From the NCBI GenBank assembly GCA_036874045.1, contig CM072338.1, positions 15,336,501-15,400,500 on the forward strand: a stretch of DNA of 64,000 bases, written 5' to 3'. This document shows positions 50,839-62,075 of this stretch, piece after piece. This stretch comes from Cymodocea nodosa. Lineage: Eukaryota > Streptophyta > Magnoliopsida > Alismatales > Cymodoceaceae. A model generated the notes under the pieces. That model did not search any database. It was not told where the DNA came from and saw only the letters and a list, made by a program, of their open reading frames with translations. The position numbers and the translations under genes were made by a program. Numbering within the stretch: the first letter of the stretch is position 1; every line of letters begins with the position of its first letter.

Positions 50839-51024
50839 TTAAGAGACGACCCTGGCGTTGTGGAGGAAAGCAAGGGAGCAGAGGACGAAGGCGACGAGGG
50901 AGAAGAGTCCCAAGGCCACAAGGAGAGAAACACCCGCCAGAGCGACGTCCATGGTCCACTGGAGCATGGGGTACCCCGACAATATCGTGCCGTGGAAGAG
51001 CCGGGCCAACAGAGACCAAACCAT
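50839..51024 (-). CDS. Possible small membrane protein, 61 residues
   Basis: Frame from ATG at 51022-51024: MVWSLLARLFHGTILSGYPM, then a hydrophobic helix (about residues 27-53: VALAGVSLLVALGLFSLVAF) and a short LHNARVVS end. The region is GC- and CT-rich like the other promoters/first exons here (51030-51150 looks like a leader), and a strong donor (CAG|GTGAGT, GT at 50832-50833) lies just after the stop. So a transcript probably starts here; whether this frame is its product is uncertain. No family recognised. Larger frames from upstream non-canonical starts are less likely. Confidence 0.4.
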   Translation of the reverse strand: MVWSLLARLFHGTILSGYPMLQWTMDVALAGVSLLVALGLFSLVAFVLCSLAFLHNARVVS

Positions 51025-51159
51025 CGACGGTGGCGGGGAAGAGGGAAAGGGCAGGAGAGGATTTGTAGTCCACAGGACGAGCGGAGGAGAGGTCGACGGG
51101 GTCAGAGTGGCGTGACGAACGATCGAGCAAAACGGCACGTGTCGGAAACAAATAAAAAA

Positions 51160-52800
51160 TAAAAATTGTCTGGTTTTGTAAACTCTGTGGATAATCTTTA
51201 CCGATTTAAGTTGAAATAATATTTTTAATTGCGAGTGTATCTGATATTAAATTTTTTTGTAATTTTTATTATAAGAAAATAGAGTTGTAATTATTTATAG
51301 TTAAAAACATTGTAAGATTTCATATTATAATTTGGATATATTAATTTAAAATATATAACGGTAAAAATTACATCTTAAATAAATCTTTGTCATTGCAAAG
51401 AAGGTGTATGTTTATTTATCTTCGTTGATACATATATGGTAAAAGTAATTGTATAGAATTTATTATTAGATGGCTCAAGTAAATGATAAAATTATTTATT
51501 TCTATTACAAAATACAAATTTTGAGCTAAATGTCTTAAAATTTATCAATTTCTGTTATTTTTAACCAATGATTTTTTACATGGAAAATAAATAACAAATA
51601 TGACTAACATTAGGTTCAAACCTTAAAACATGGTAAATTATATCATAATTTATCTATCTTCATAACTACTTTTATTTTTTTAAAATAAAATATTTAAAAA
51701 ACTCAGTCAGCCACTAGAAAGATTTTTTGCCATCTTATAGTCTTTATATGACAAAAAAATCAATTACATTATTGGCTGTTGATCCATATCTAGGTTCTCA
51801 ACACCTATACCATCCATTAATGAAATGATTTTCAATGGACCGAATTGATATTTTAAATAAAAATTTCACATTTGATGCAATTATTTTTTGAGAAAAAGGC
51901 TATACATTAAAATAAAAAAAATAAAAAAAAAAACTTCAGTTGTGAATCAATAAGGTAAATGTTCAAATAGAAAACCTAAAATTTTGAAGGAAGATAAAAG
52001 ATTTATCAATATTATTCAACCATTTTACAGAAAACTTTCTGCATCAAAGTAGTTTTTCTTTTCTCAATTGATTAAAAACCACGATATTTATAAATACTAT
52101 TGAAGATCCTTCTCTGTAATACTTCACCCCCTGTATACCATTGCGGATGAAAGGTTTTGGAGAGGTGATAGAAAAGGCATAATATCTTCAAAAAGTAAGA
52201 AAAATCTGGCATGTAAGCAAAGAAAATATGTAAAGAGATAGCAGAGAAATTTGTTGTATACTGGATGTATATAATTGATCAGACACTTCTTGTATAAGCG
52301 AGGCTTTAATTTGTTATATTGAATCATTTTCTTTATTGCAATAGGAAATGACATCTCTCTGGACTTGTGGTATCATCAGTACATTTGTTGGTATCGTTGT
52401 ATTGTTTTCTTGTTGGCCAAATCAATCCAAGCCACACATCAATGCATACTTAGAGAAAATTGAGATTGATAGTAAGGGTTTTTTTTTATTTTAATGATGG
52501 AAAGAGGATGGAGTAGTTGAGAGAAGCAAGGAAAATTGAAGAAAAAATATTAGATGGATTAAAATATAATAGATAGTGAAAAACACATGCAACTTGTATG
52601 TTACAGAACAATTTATGACTGCTGATTTGTATTAAATAAAACCCGATTGACATAATATTATATTTTAAAACTGGTTGAAGGTTTTAAAAATCTAAATGTC
52701 AACATTTATTCTACCTCATTCTTATGTAACCAAGTAGCAGGTAAAAATTACACCTAATAACAAACACTGAACGTTATTTTTATAACAAGTAGCAAATATT
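51160..52800. other. AT-rich intergenic DNA
   Basis: No gene, LTR or tandem repeat supported. A short frame at 52124 (-) shows no domain. Confidence 0.5.
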
Positions 52801-52806
52801 TAAAGC

Positions 52807-54060
52807 ATGATTCAAATGAAGGTGTCAAATTACCTGTTGTTTGATGCTATTTTGATTACATCCTATGTCACCCATAGGATGCCTTCTACAACTATAGGGG
52901 GAGAACTTCCCTTACAGAGACTTCATCTAAATATATTAAGCTTTTCTCTCTCACACCTAAGGTGTTTGAGGGTGTTGCTTTTATGTATGACTTGTCTTTG
53001 AGTCTTGGTAAGTTTAGCTCCTTAATCTTTAAGTGTGCTTTTGTTAGATGTTTCTGCATACAACAAGGGCATTGATGTTTTCATCCTACAACAAGTGTTA
53101 CTTTGTCTCTACAAATATCACTTTCTTTGAGTCTTAATCTTATTTTGAATCCATTGATAATGCTGTTGAGAGTATCCCTTTGTTAAATCTAATTGAGTTA
53201 CCAAGTACAAATGAAGATGACTATGACCATGGAACCAAAGTTCAATGCCTATTATAAGTATACCATAAGCAATGGAGAACATAAGTTAACTCTTGCATCC
53301 AAACCATCTTCAACCATGAATACAAATCCATTTGAATCACTACAACCCTTTGAGCTACCCATTACCATATGAAATGGTAAACAAACTGCACTGCCATCTT
53401 ATTTTCCATCTTGTATCTTATGATTGGCTAAAACCTTCTTTTTGAGAATGTGTCATGTCTATTTTATCTAAATCTATTCCCAAAGAATATTAAGAAGCCC
53501 TTCTAATATCATATTGGAAGATAATTATAAATGAAGATGTCAATTCTTACATCTTATGGGAACTGGTGAGTTGACTTGTAGATGTCAATGTAGTCACTTA
53601 TAGATGGCTGTTCACTATTAAGCAAAAACCCAATGGTATGACAAACAGGTATAAGGTAGGATTGTTTGTGGCTTTAGCCAAAGTTATGAAATAGATTACG
53701 TAGAGACTTTCCTCAATTGCTAAGTTGAATTTAATCTGGGTGCTTCTATCTATAGCCATCAACCAGACATGAGAGCTACAATAATTAGACATAAAAAGAT
53801 GCACTTCTTTATGACGACCTCATAGAAGTGCTGATAAAGTAACCCTTAAGGTATATTGTTCAAGTGGAGAATAGAGGGTTTACCTAAAGAATGCTATTTA
53901 TGACTTAAAAACAAAGTTTGCATGAATGGCTTCAAAAATTCAGCAAAGTAGAGAACAAGGAAATTTCAAGGGATGTGTTATTGTTCATTCAATATTCTAT
54001 AAGAAGTTTACAATTAGATGCATCATTCTTACAGTTTACAAGAGATGTTTCCTACATCAT
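52807..54060 (+). pseudogene. Copia fragment 1: integrase C-terminus to RT
   Basis: Broken + frames read VSNYLLFDAILITSYVTHRM (about 52823-52880) with PLQRLH, and then RT pieces: SIPKEY.EALL-like (about 53465-53505), the finger/palm region (53620-53830) and KFSKVENKE (about 53935-53965). It ends just short of the place where YVDD should come and runs straight into a second integrase end. No LTR seen. Dead. Confidence 0.7.
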
Positions 54061-55880
54061 TATGTTGAAAATAAAGGTATCTTGATACTTGTGGTTTGAT
54101 GCTATGTTGACTGCATCCTTTCTAATAAATAGGATATTGTCTATATATATAGGTGGTAAGATTACTTTACGACCACTTCGATTAGACATAAAGTTATTCT
54201 CATAGTCTGTATCTCTTTTTGGATATATGGTTTTTGTTCAGGATCTTTCTCTAAGGCTTGATAAGTTACCCGTATAATCCATTAAATATATCATTGTTTG
54301 GTATTCTCACACTAAAAATGAGGATATTGATGTTTCCATCTACTTCTAGAAAGTATTTTGTGTTTACTGATGTCACTTTCTTCAAGTCTCAACTATATTT
54401 TGAAACTTTCAATTTGAAGACAGTGGAACCTCCATTGTCATCACCAATGGAGCATCTTGTCACTAAGGGAAGAATCAAGAGGTGGAACAAAATGTGTCTC
54501 GTCCATTATATCATCATTGACAATGCACTCTTCCACCTCCTTCAATAGGGACCTCCACAAACCATCTGCAAGTCAGCCAAATTCTGGCCTTGACTTGTCT
54601 ACTATAGAGTATGAAAAGGTGCAAGATACTTCATTGTTCGTCCTATTTTTCAATTTTTTTTTCTTATAATAACCTTAACCGTTCCTTTGGTGGCTTTGTC
54701 ATGTCCATCTCCTCTATGTCTATTCCCAAAGATTACTAAGAGGCATTTCAAGCACAAAAATCAGGTGATGCATGAAATATTGTGACCTATCTTAAAGGAA
54801 CAAGTATGGTCACTTGCAACTAGGTACATAGAGTGAAGTACAAACTAGATGGCTTACTTGATCACCATAAGGCTATTCTAATTGCTTGTGATTTTAGATA
54901 TATGTATGGAGTGGGCTATGCTAAGGCTTTTTCCCCAGTGACTTGTCACAATTCTAATAGGATTTTTCTATTGATTGTCACAAACCAATTATGGAAAATA
55001 TTTCAGATAGACACCAAGAATGCTATTTCCTATAGTGATTTAACAGAATATGTTACTCATGGAGAAATCTACAATGTATGTTGGTTAATGAGAGGATAGA
55101 GTTTATCTGCTTAGAAAGACAATCTCTGAGATTGAACAAGTTGAAGTGATTGGTTTGAAAAATTCAGCCAATTACAATGACAGTAGCTTTTGAAGATGTA
55201 CAGTACAATATTCTATCTTCTATAAAAGACCGATAGTATGAGTGTGAGTACTTGTTGCATATGTGAATGCCATGTTACTATCTGGTTGTGATTCAATAGC
55301 AATTGGAGAAAGAAAAGAGTATCTTGGGGCTCATTTTGTCACCAATTATATGGAAAAACCAATGTATTTCTTAAGAATCAAATTCACTTATTACAAAGGC
55401 AATGATATTGTCACAAAGGAAGTGTACACTAGGCTTGCTTTGGGAGATAGGTTTCTTGAGATGCAAACGTATGAGTACTCCTAAAGAGTAGACTCTAGCC
55501 GTCTAGGGTAACTTGTTAGAATTTCCTTACGATCTAAGGTAGTTTAGGAGGTTGATTGGGAACTTGATCTACTTGACAAGTACATGCCCAAATATATCTT
55601 TTGTAGTTTGTTTACTAAGCCAATTGATGGATGCACCTAGGTTGAAAGAGTGCTTCTTGTGCTGACATATGTGAAAGGAGCTCTTGGAAAGGGGTTGGTC
55701 TATTAAAAGGACAACCATATACAGGTCAAGACCTATTCAAATTCTAGGTATATTAGTGGCAGAGATAACACAATCCACCTCGAGTTTTTGTACGTGTGAG
55801 AGAGAATATAGTCACTTGAAAGAGCAAGAAGCAAAATGGAGTCTTATATCCTCTACTAAAGGACAAGAACTTTTGTACCA
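54061..55880 (+). pseudogene. Copia fragment 2: integrase C-terminus, RT, RNase H
   Basis: Begins again with the same integrase region (YLWFDAMLTASFLINRILS, about 54078-54140; RKYFVFTDVTFFKSQ near 54340). Then come RT (open 54833-55099: KYKLDGLLDHHKA, RYMYGVGYAKAFSPV), a region where the YVDD block is degraded (AYVNAMLLSG, about 55255), and RNase H (YVKGALGKGLVY, about 55668-55710). Gag, protease, LTRs and the pol end were not found. Confidence 0.7.
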
Positions 55881-55899
55881 AGCTAGAGAAAATGTATAA

Positions 55900-57700
55900 A
55901 CTCATACTCCTATTCTTGCTTCCAGCTTCTATTGGTGATATAAATTCTCGTTCAACTTGATTGAATTATAAACATATGCACTATTGAAGGATTATAAAGA
56001 TGCAATGTTGGACTTACTTCGAAGTATGGGGCCTTAGTCATGTAAAATTAACATAATGTGTAAATTACACACGTAGTTTGGTGTGCATGTAGGATGGTAG
56101 CTAATTTTTGGAACATAGACATGTATTATGGTTTAGGGATGATAATTGAGATTAACTAGTAAAATTAATATTCATACAATTAATCAACAAATTTGCATGG
56201 CTTTGTGGTTCAACTGTAATCATCTCTTGGTAGTGAGGTCTCGAGTTTGAGACCTTCGCTAAGTAGTTATAAATAATTTTTTAGGAAAATAAAATTCTTC
56301 TTTCTTTCAGGGTTGTTTTGGCAATCGACAAGATGCAGGTCTATAGAGTAGAAATGTCGATTGAATGCCATCTCCAATCCTGTTTCCCAACATTAGAACA
56401 CAAATAATCCAAACAGTGTCTTTCCTTTTTATGACTCCCCTAATATGACCACAGTTAGTTTTTGCATAACAACTATGGTTGATTCATTGTTGTCGCAAAT
56501 CATGCTTACCACCCTCATCGGATCCCATTTGACAAAATCCAATGACAACATTAAGTTATGGCTATCCTGCCAGAGACTTATTCTTGACTCTAAACATCAA
56601 AAGGTTGAATGGAATCATCAATGCAATATTCCACAATTCTCCCTTACCTATATTAATTCCATTTTTTTGTAAAATTGAGTTCAATGAATTGGCAGTACAA
56701 AGATAAAAGAAATTTCATGTAAATTTGTTTACCTCATCAAGTTTATTATTGTTGCAGCTCTAAGCACTCCCTTCCACACATAACTTTGGCAAGAGTATGT
56801 CTATAACATGCACCTTATCGAATCAACCAAAAGCCTCTAAGAAGTAATCAACCAAAAATTTGAAACCATCGATTCCAAATCAACTCTCAAAACAATTTTT
56901 CAAGAATGAAGTTCAAAATAAGATTGTGAACGGTACAATCTTTGTCATCTCTGAAGCATGAGAGATACCGGGAAATTCTGATACCTGGGGCATTTTGTTT
57001 CTCAATAAAATGATTGCTGACCATTTAACCTTCAACACCCAAAAAAATCTGCACTCTTGACATATTTAACACATCATTTGGTATACCTAAAACCTTTTTT
57101 TCGTATCCCTCCATAGTAATACTGTTGGAGCTTTTCCGTATTGATGCCAGTCAATTTCAACACTCAATAAACTAAGTTGTTGGCTACCGCACTTACTGTG
57201 ACTATCTATTTGAATGATCAGGCTGAAGATCAAACAAAACATCCATGACAGACCGCCTGTTACTTGCAAGTCATCTTTGCTTCCTATGTGCAGAAAGAGC
57301 ATGCAGCTGGTGTGTAGACAAGTTCAAGAAATCATGAATGTTGTCTGAAATTGAACATCTTTCTAGAGATTTGATGTCCCATCTTCTCTGAAGCTTCCCT
57401 AACTACAAAAACATTGATCAATGCTTCCCAGCTAATCAGTGCGATTCCTCGAATTCCAGAAACCACCAAGATATTGCATGATGGAAGTTGCAGAAAGAAG
57501 TCACAGTTGAGCAGGCACCATGCTAAATCTGAAATCTTGAATTGCTAAGCTGTGATAGATAGCCTGCAAACATGGGCAATACAAGATCAACACAGATTCT
57601 AGACCAACTATAAATCCCAGGAGAATAGAACATATATCAAAGAGAAAAGTATCTATTCTAAGATCAAACTTTGAAACCAAAGACTTAATATTAACACAAC
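55900..57700. other. Non-coding intergenic DNA
   Basis: No gene supported. Contains a tRNA-like SINE candidate (56195-56290). A frame at 56445 (+) is possibly a copia gag scrap, but too weak to call. Confidence 0.4.
56195..56290 (+). mobile_element. Possible tRNA-derived SINE head
   Basis: TGGTTCAACTG at 56206-56216 fits the RNA polymerase III A box (TRGYNNARNNG) exactly. GTTTGAGAC at 56245-56253 fits the B box (GWTCRANNC) with one change, 39 bases further, a tRNA-like spacing. The sequence does not fold into an intact tRNA, so a SINE relic is likelier. The 3' end is not defined. Confidence 0.4.
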
Positions 57701-57734
57701 CACCACCATAGCTTAATCTTCATTAGCTGTAGCA

Positions 57735-58020
57735 CGGCCACTCTTTTGAGCTTAATAGAATGTTTTTATGTATGATGGTCTTATGAATTCATGTTCATGG
57801 GAAATGACTAGTTTTAAACTTGGTTGTCAGCCAACAAAACACTCCACAACTCTTTGAAGCAGCTTAGAACTTGCTGACTTGTTAACAGAGTATCTGTTAT
57901 TGCTACTCTTTTGAGGATCATAGAGTGTTTTGATTTATGCCACCCTTTTGAATCCATGTTCAGGGGAAATAACAGTTTTCCACTTGGTTGCCGACAAGAA
58001 AAACACTCCATAACTTATGT
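57735..58020. repeat. Imperfect direct duplication of about 120 bases
   Basis: 57735-57850 and 57903-58015 share ctcttttgag, then catgttca.gggaaat, acttggttg and a common end aacactcca.aact, in the same order and spacing (offset about 165 bases). Open frames in this stretch are not convincing genes. Confidence 0.65.
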
Positions 58021-58982
58021 TCTTGGATCAGATTATATTAGCCTGGCATATTATGAATATAAACAAATGGAGGAAAGGATTCATGTGATCAACTTCATAT
58101 AGTAACTGATTGTTGTCATTGTTGTTGTATGTTAATCTACGTTAATACTTAATAAAATGGCATATGTGGAAAAGGATATCTTCAGGTTCCAAGTGTATCT
58201 GTATCAACGTTTATGATTATCTAAGCTGTGAAAAAAAAAAATCTGTCTTTGGTTTGCAATTCTAGCATCGACATAGGAAAATCTGTTTGTCATCTTTCTT
58301 CTATTATAGAAGTGTTTTTACCAGGATTTGAACTTCGGCCAAATAGGATGTGATGGGAGAAGCAAAATAATGGGATGGAGGCAATGTTTTAAAAAACGGA
58401 AAACGGACATTATACAAATTGAAAATAGAAACATATTTTTTTCAAAAACAGGGATTTGAATGGACCTTCAAAAAATGTCTAAATAAAAAACGAATAAAAA
58501 TAAATATATTTACAAATATACAAGTATCACAATTATCAAAATATCTTAATAAAATAAATTATAATTCAATTTCATTTAAAACAATTTCAAAAACATATTT
58601 TATTATGTGTAATTACGATTCAAGAATAAATACTTTATTTTAAAACAATAATAAATATATAAAAGTACAACTAAAGTTATAAACAGAAAAATAATTAACA
58701 AAATAGTGAAATTCTATCAATGAAAATAATTTAAAAGATAAAATCTAAAAAATTAGAAAACCCATTTAAACGTCCAAAAATGGAAAAAAATGACCATTGT
58801 TTCTCAAAAAGGTATAGAATAGTCATTAAAAGGGAAAAATGGTTTTGTCTAAACCAATTTTCTGTTCTTCCAAAGAACTAGACAGATTAAGGTGAAGCAT
58901 TTAAATGGCCATTTTTTTTATTTTTTAAACAATGGATGGAGGTTGATACTTAGGGGGGGTTAGTGCACACCGAAATTCATAG

Positions 58983-59012
58983 AAAGGAAAGGAAAGTTTA
59001 AACTTTCCTTTT
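58983..59012. repeat. Palindrome near the proposed transposon end
   Basis: aaaggaaagtttaaactttc followed by cttt is a perfect 24-bp palindrome (about 58988-59011). It is flanked by two related words, ttagtgcacaccgaaattca (about 58958) and ttagtgtgcatgccaattga (59021). Confidence 0.75.
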
Positions 59013-59124
59013 GTAAGTCGTTAGTGTGCATGCCAATTGACGGAAAGGAATTCTACACATTTCCGTCCATATAAAAGGTTCAATTTCCATTTCCGACTCA
59101 AATTTTCCTACCCTCGCGCACGCG

Positions 59125-59285
59125 AAAATCGCCCTCTCGCGTGCGCACTCACCCTCCCTCACGCTCGTGCTTGCCATCGCACTCACACTCGTGCTCGCCG
59201 TCGGACTCACACTTGTGCTTGTCGTCGCGCTTGCCGCTCGCACTCACACTCGCGCTCACTGTCGTGCTCACTGCTCACCCTCACG
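59125..59285. repeat. GC-rich tandem repeat, about 24-bp unit
   Basis: About five degenerate copies of a CACTCACACTCGTGCTCGCC-type unit, with a second GTCACCTGAAGCTGC-type repeat at about 59346-59425. Frames through it (His/Arg/Ser/Leu repeats) are low-complexity and not genes. It stands out from the AT-rich surroundings and lies between the proposed transposon end and its first ORF. Confidence 0.7.
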
Positions 59286-59459
59286 GAAACCTCCTACACG
59301 TAGCACCGTCGAAACCTCCTCGCGCCGAAATCGCCCTTGCCCTCACTGTCACCTGAAGCTGCCGTTGTCACCTAAAGCCTCCACTGTCATCCGAAGCTGC
59401 TGCTGTCGCTCGAAGCTGTTGTCGCCCGCCATTGCCCACCCAATAGGTTTGGCCTAAAA

Positions 59460-60715
59460 AGATACAAATCTTTATTCACTTTCAATAAACCCGAAGTACC
59501 GTTGTTTTTTACACTATAATAGCATCTGATACACGAGTGCGATGGATGAATATTTTTTTCCCTAATTATTTATAGCATGCTTTACTGATGCACGAAGGTA
59601 ATAAACCAGATCTCATGATTATAATACTAGTCAAACATGTTTAAGTGGAAAGAAAGTGTTGACTTTGTCATGGTTGATCGGTGAAAATCCAAATAGATTG
59701 TTGTTGTTAACCAAGAGATCTGCTAATGGTGATGTTTGCTTGAGCCAGCAACAAGTTGATGCTAAAAAACGTATTCTTGACTTGGTAAGTTTCTTTGTAC
59801 TTCTGAACTAGTATTACATATATTTTGTAAGTCAATTTTCCCTTAGAACAAATCAATTAAAAAGTTACTTTAAAGACAACGTATGAGTTATCAGCCATAT
59901 TTTTAATGACTTACCGACTCCATGCTCTATTCTTTAGCATACACCTTTTTGCATAATTATACTGTTACCTAGAATATGTAATCAAATTTTCTCTTTTGAT
60001 TGGTAGCCTTTTATCTTGTGAATGATTAACTTAGTTTTGATTCGTTAATATGAAAATTTGTAAATTTACTTGCAAAATGATTTTCTTGCACATGTTACAA
60101 ATTTTAATCCCAACATTCCTGATTTTCACCTATACTTTTTACATTTGTGAAGTTGTTTCATAAGCAAGTAGGTCCTTTTATTATTTGTTGGATTTGTACA
60201 TTTGATGCTAATTTATTATATCTAATTTTCATTGATGATTGAAAGTAGCATTAATTGATGGAATCTGTAGTATGTGTGAGAAAGATGAAACACTGCTTGA
60301 TAGCTGGGTATTCTTAACTACCACCTTTGCAAGAGTTTGGATTTTATTTTGTTATGCTGCTTTGAGATCTGGAAAAAAAAAATCTTAACTATTTTCTTCC
60401 TCTATGTTATGAGTTTCAAATGTCACATTGTTCAATAGATGCACATTAGTTATAAGAATCAATTAAACCTTTGTCAAACATCACATAGAAGATTTGACCA
60501 ATCTTTTGTGTAGAACTCCCACAAATTTCATTTTACATGACTTGTGTAGCATGTCTAATGATTAATTGTTTTACTTTGTTTTTACTTTTGCAATTCTCTT
60601 ATATGATTTTGACAAAAATATGAATGTAATGGTATTTGCAAATGCATATGAATATTTTTATTATTATTATTCTATATGTTTTATTGTAGTTGTTGAAACT
60701 GTGCTTGTGTAGAAA
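59460..60715. other. Upstream region of the Harbinger Myb/SANT gene
   Basis: AT-rich, no coding region supported. It presumably contains promoter and leader; a possible acceptor (gtgtag, 60707-60712) lies just before the ATG. Confidence 0.45.
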
Positions 60716-61751
60716 ATGAGTACTCCTGATAGGGGAAGGACAAGTGGAGGTAGAAGTTACATTAGTTGGAATGCTGAAGTAGATGCGTATTTCTTAGATA
60801 TTTTAGCAGAAGTATTGAATAAAGGAAATAAGAAAACTCATGATGGAAAAATCAAAGGTAGCACTTGGGATGAAGTAATTGAAAAATACAATACTAAAAG
60901 AAACACAGGTATCATAAGGAAGAATGTAGAAAGTCACTTAAAAACTTGGCGACTAATGTATCAAAATTACTCCAAAATTGCCAACCAGAGTGGATGGAGT
61001 TGGAATTTCATCCAAGGTTACACTGACATTGATGATGAGATTTGGAAAGAGTTCGTTAAGGTTAAGTTTTTAATCACTTATGACTTATAAAATATTGTAA
61101 TCTTTATCTTTTTTCATTTTGACTACAATTTTCTTTTTATAGGCACATCCAGAGTGTAAAAGCTACAAAGGCAAACCATGCTTGATATTTGAGCAATTGC
61201 AACAAATATTTGAAGATAGTATGGCCACTGGGAATATGGCTAAACAAGGTGATGAGGTAGAGTTTGTACCAAACACACAGGATGTGGAAATGAACACTTT
61301 CAATACCACTCAGGAAACAATGGACATGAATTCTGATTTACCTCCTTCATCAGGAGGAAGTTCAAGGGTGGCAATTGAGAAGAGGAAGAGACGAGCAAAA
61401 CCTCATGCAGTGTCTCATCAAATCATAGCAGATTCATTTAAAGATGCATCAAAAGCCATTATGCATATGTGTGAAATAGATCAACAAAATCAAGCTACAC
61501 GGAACGAACAATTTAAAGAGTTGGTTGATACACAAAAAAAATTAGTTGAAGTACAGGAAAGGTTGGTTGATATTAAAGAAAAGACTGAAAACTATTTAAA
61601 TCATGTTGTTGCAGCGTTACTTCAGATTGAAGGTCTTTCTACAGAAGAACAATATGAAGCTATGGAATTATTCCAAAAGCCAGAATTCTGTAAAATGTTC
61701 TTAAGTTTACCAATAGAAATGCGTTATGGATGGTTGAGGTTTAGGAAGTGA
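60716..61751 (+). CDS. Myb/SANT-like DNA-binding protein of a PIF/Harbinger element
   Basis: Two exons, 60716-61060 and 61143-61751 (GT-AG, phase 0), give an intact protein of 317 residues. Residues about 15-100 form the Myb/SANT-like domain of plant Harbinger ORF1 proteins and their domesticated relatives (WNAEVDAYFLDIL, TWDEVIEKYNTK, VESHLKTWRLMYQNY, SGWSWN). Then come HPECKSYKGKPC, an acidic linker, a basic stretch (EKRKRRAKPHA), a coiled-coil part (about residues 235-265: QFKELVDTQKKLVEVQERLV) and a conserved-looking C-terminus with EEQYEAMELF. In such elements this protein binds DNA and helps bring the transposase into the nucleus. It has no stop or frameshift, in contrast to the transposase next door. 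Confidence 0.85.
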
Positions 61752-62075
61752 GCATATGGTTGCAATGGATGAAATATTTGTTTTGTTCATGAATTCACTT
61801 TCTTTCCAATCTTGAACTTCTTGTGTTTATAAAGTGTTTTCGTGAATGTAATCTTTTATGGATGAAATCTTTTTGTGGAAGGTCATATATGGATGAAATG
61901 TAAAATGGATATTATATATTGAAATGTGAAATGACTTATCATTATGAAATGTAAAATGATTTTTATTAGTTGAAACATCGAATGTCTTTTATTTTCTTAA
62001 AAATGTGAAATGTCTTTTATATATTGAAATGTGAAATGGTAAATTTGTAATATTCTTGTTATTTTGTAGGTGAGG
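61752..62075. other. Spacer between the two Harbinger genes
   Basis: Non-coding; 61855-62045 contains repeated gaaatgtgaaatg/gatgaaatgtaaaatg words, a degenerate tandem repeat. Ends with an acceptor-like ttttgtag just before the transposase start. Confidence 0.55.

Noticed and set aside
51600-51625. B-box-like GTTCAAACC
   Set aside because: No A box at a suitable distance and no cloverleaf; not a tRNA gene.
56445-56672. 75-codon + frame resembling the start of a copia gag (NDNIKLWL)
   Set aside because: Only one short phrase matches; no further gag, protease or LTR nearby.
58320-58345. - strand GTTCAAATC resembling a tRNA B box
   Set aside because: No convincing A box upstream and no tRNA fold.
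59037-59457. His/Arg-rich + frames
   Set aside because: All three frames of a short GC-rich tandem repeat are open; no domain.
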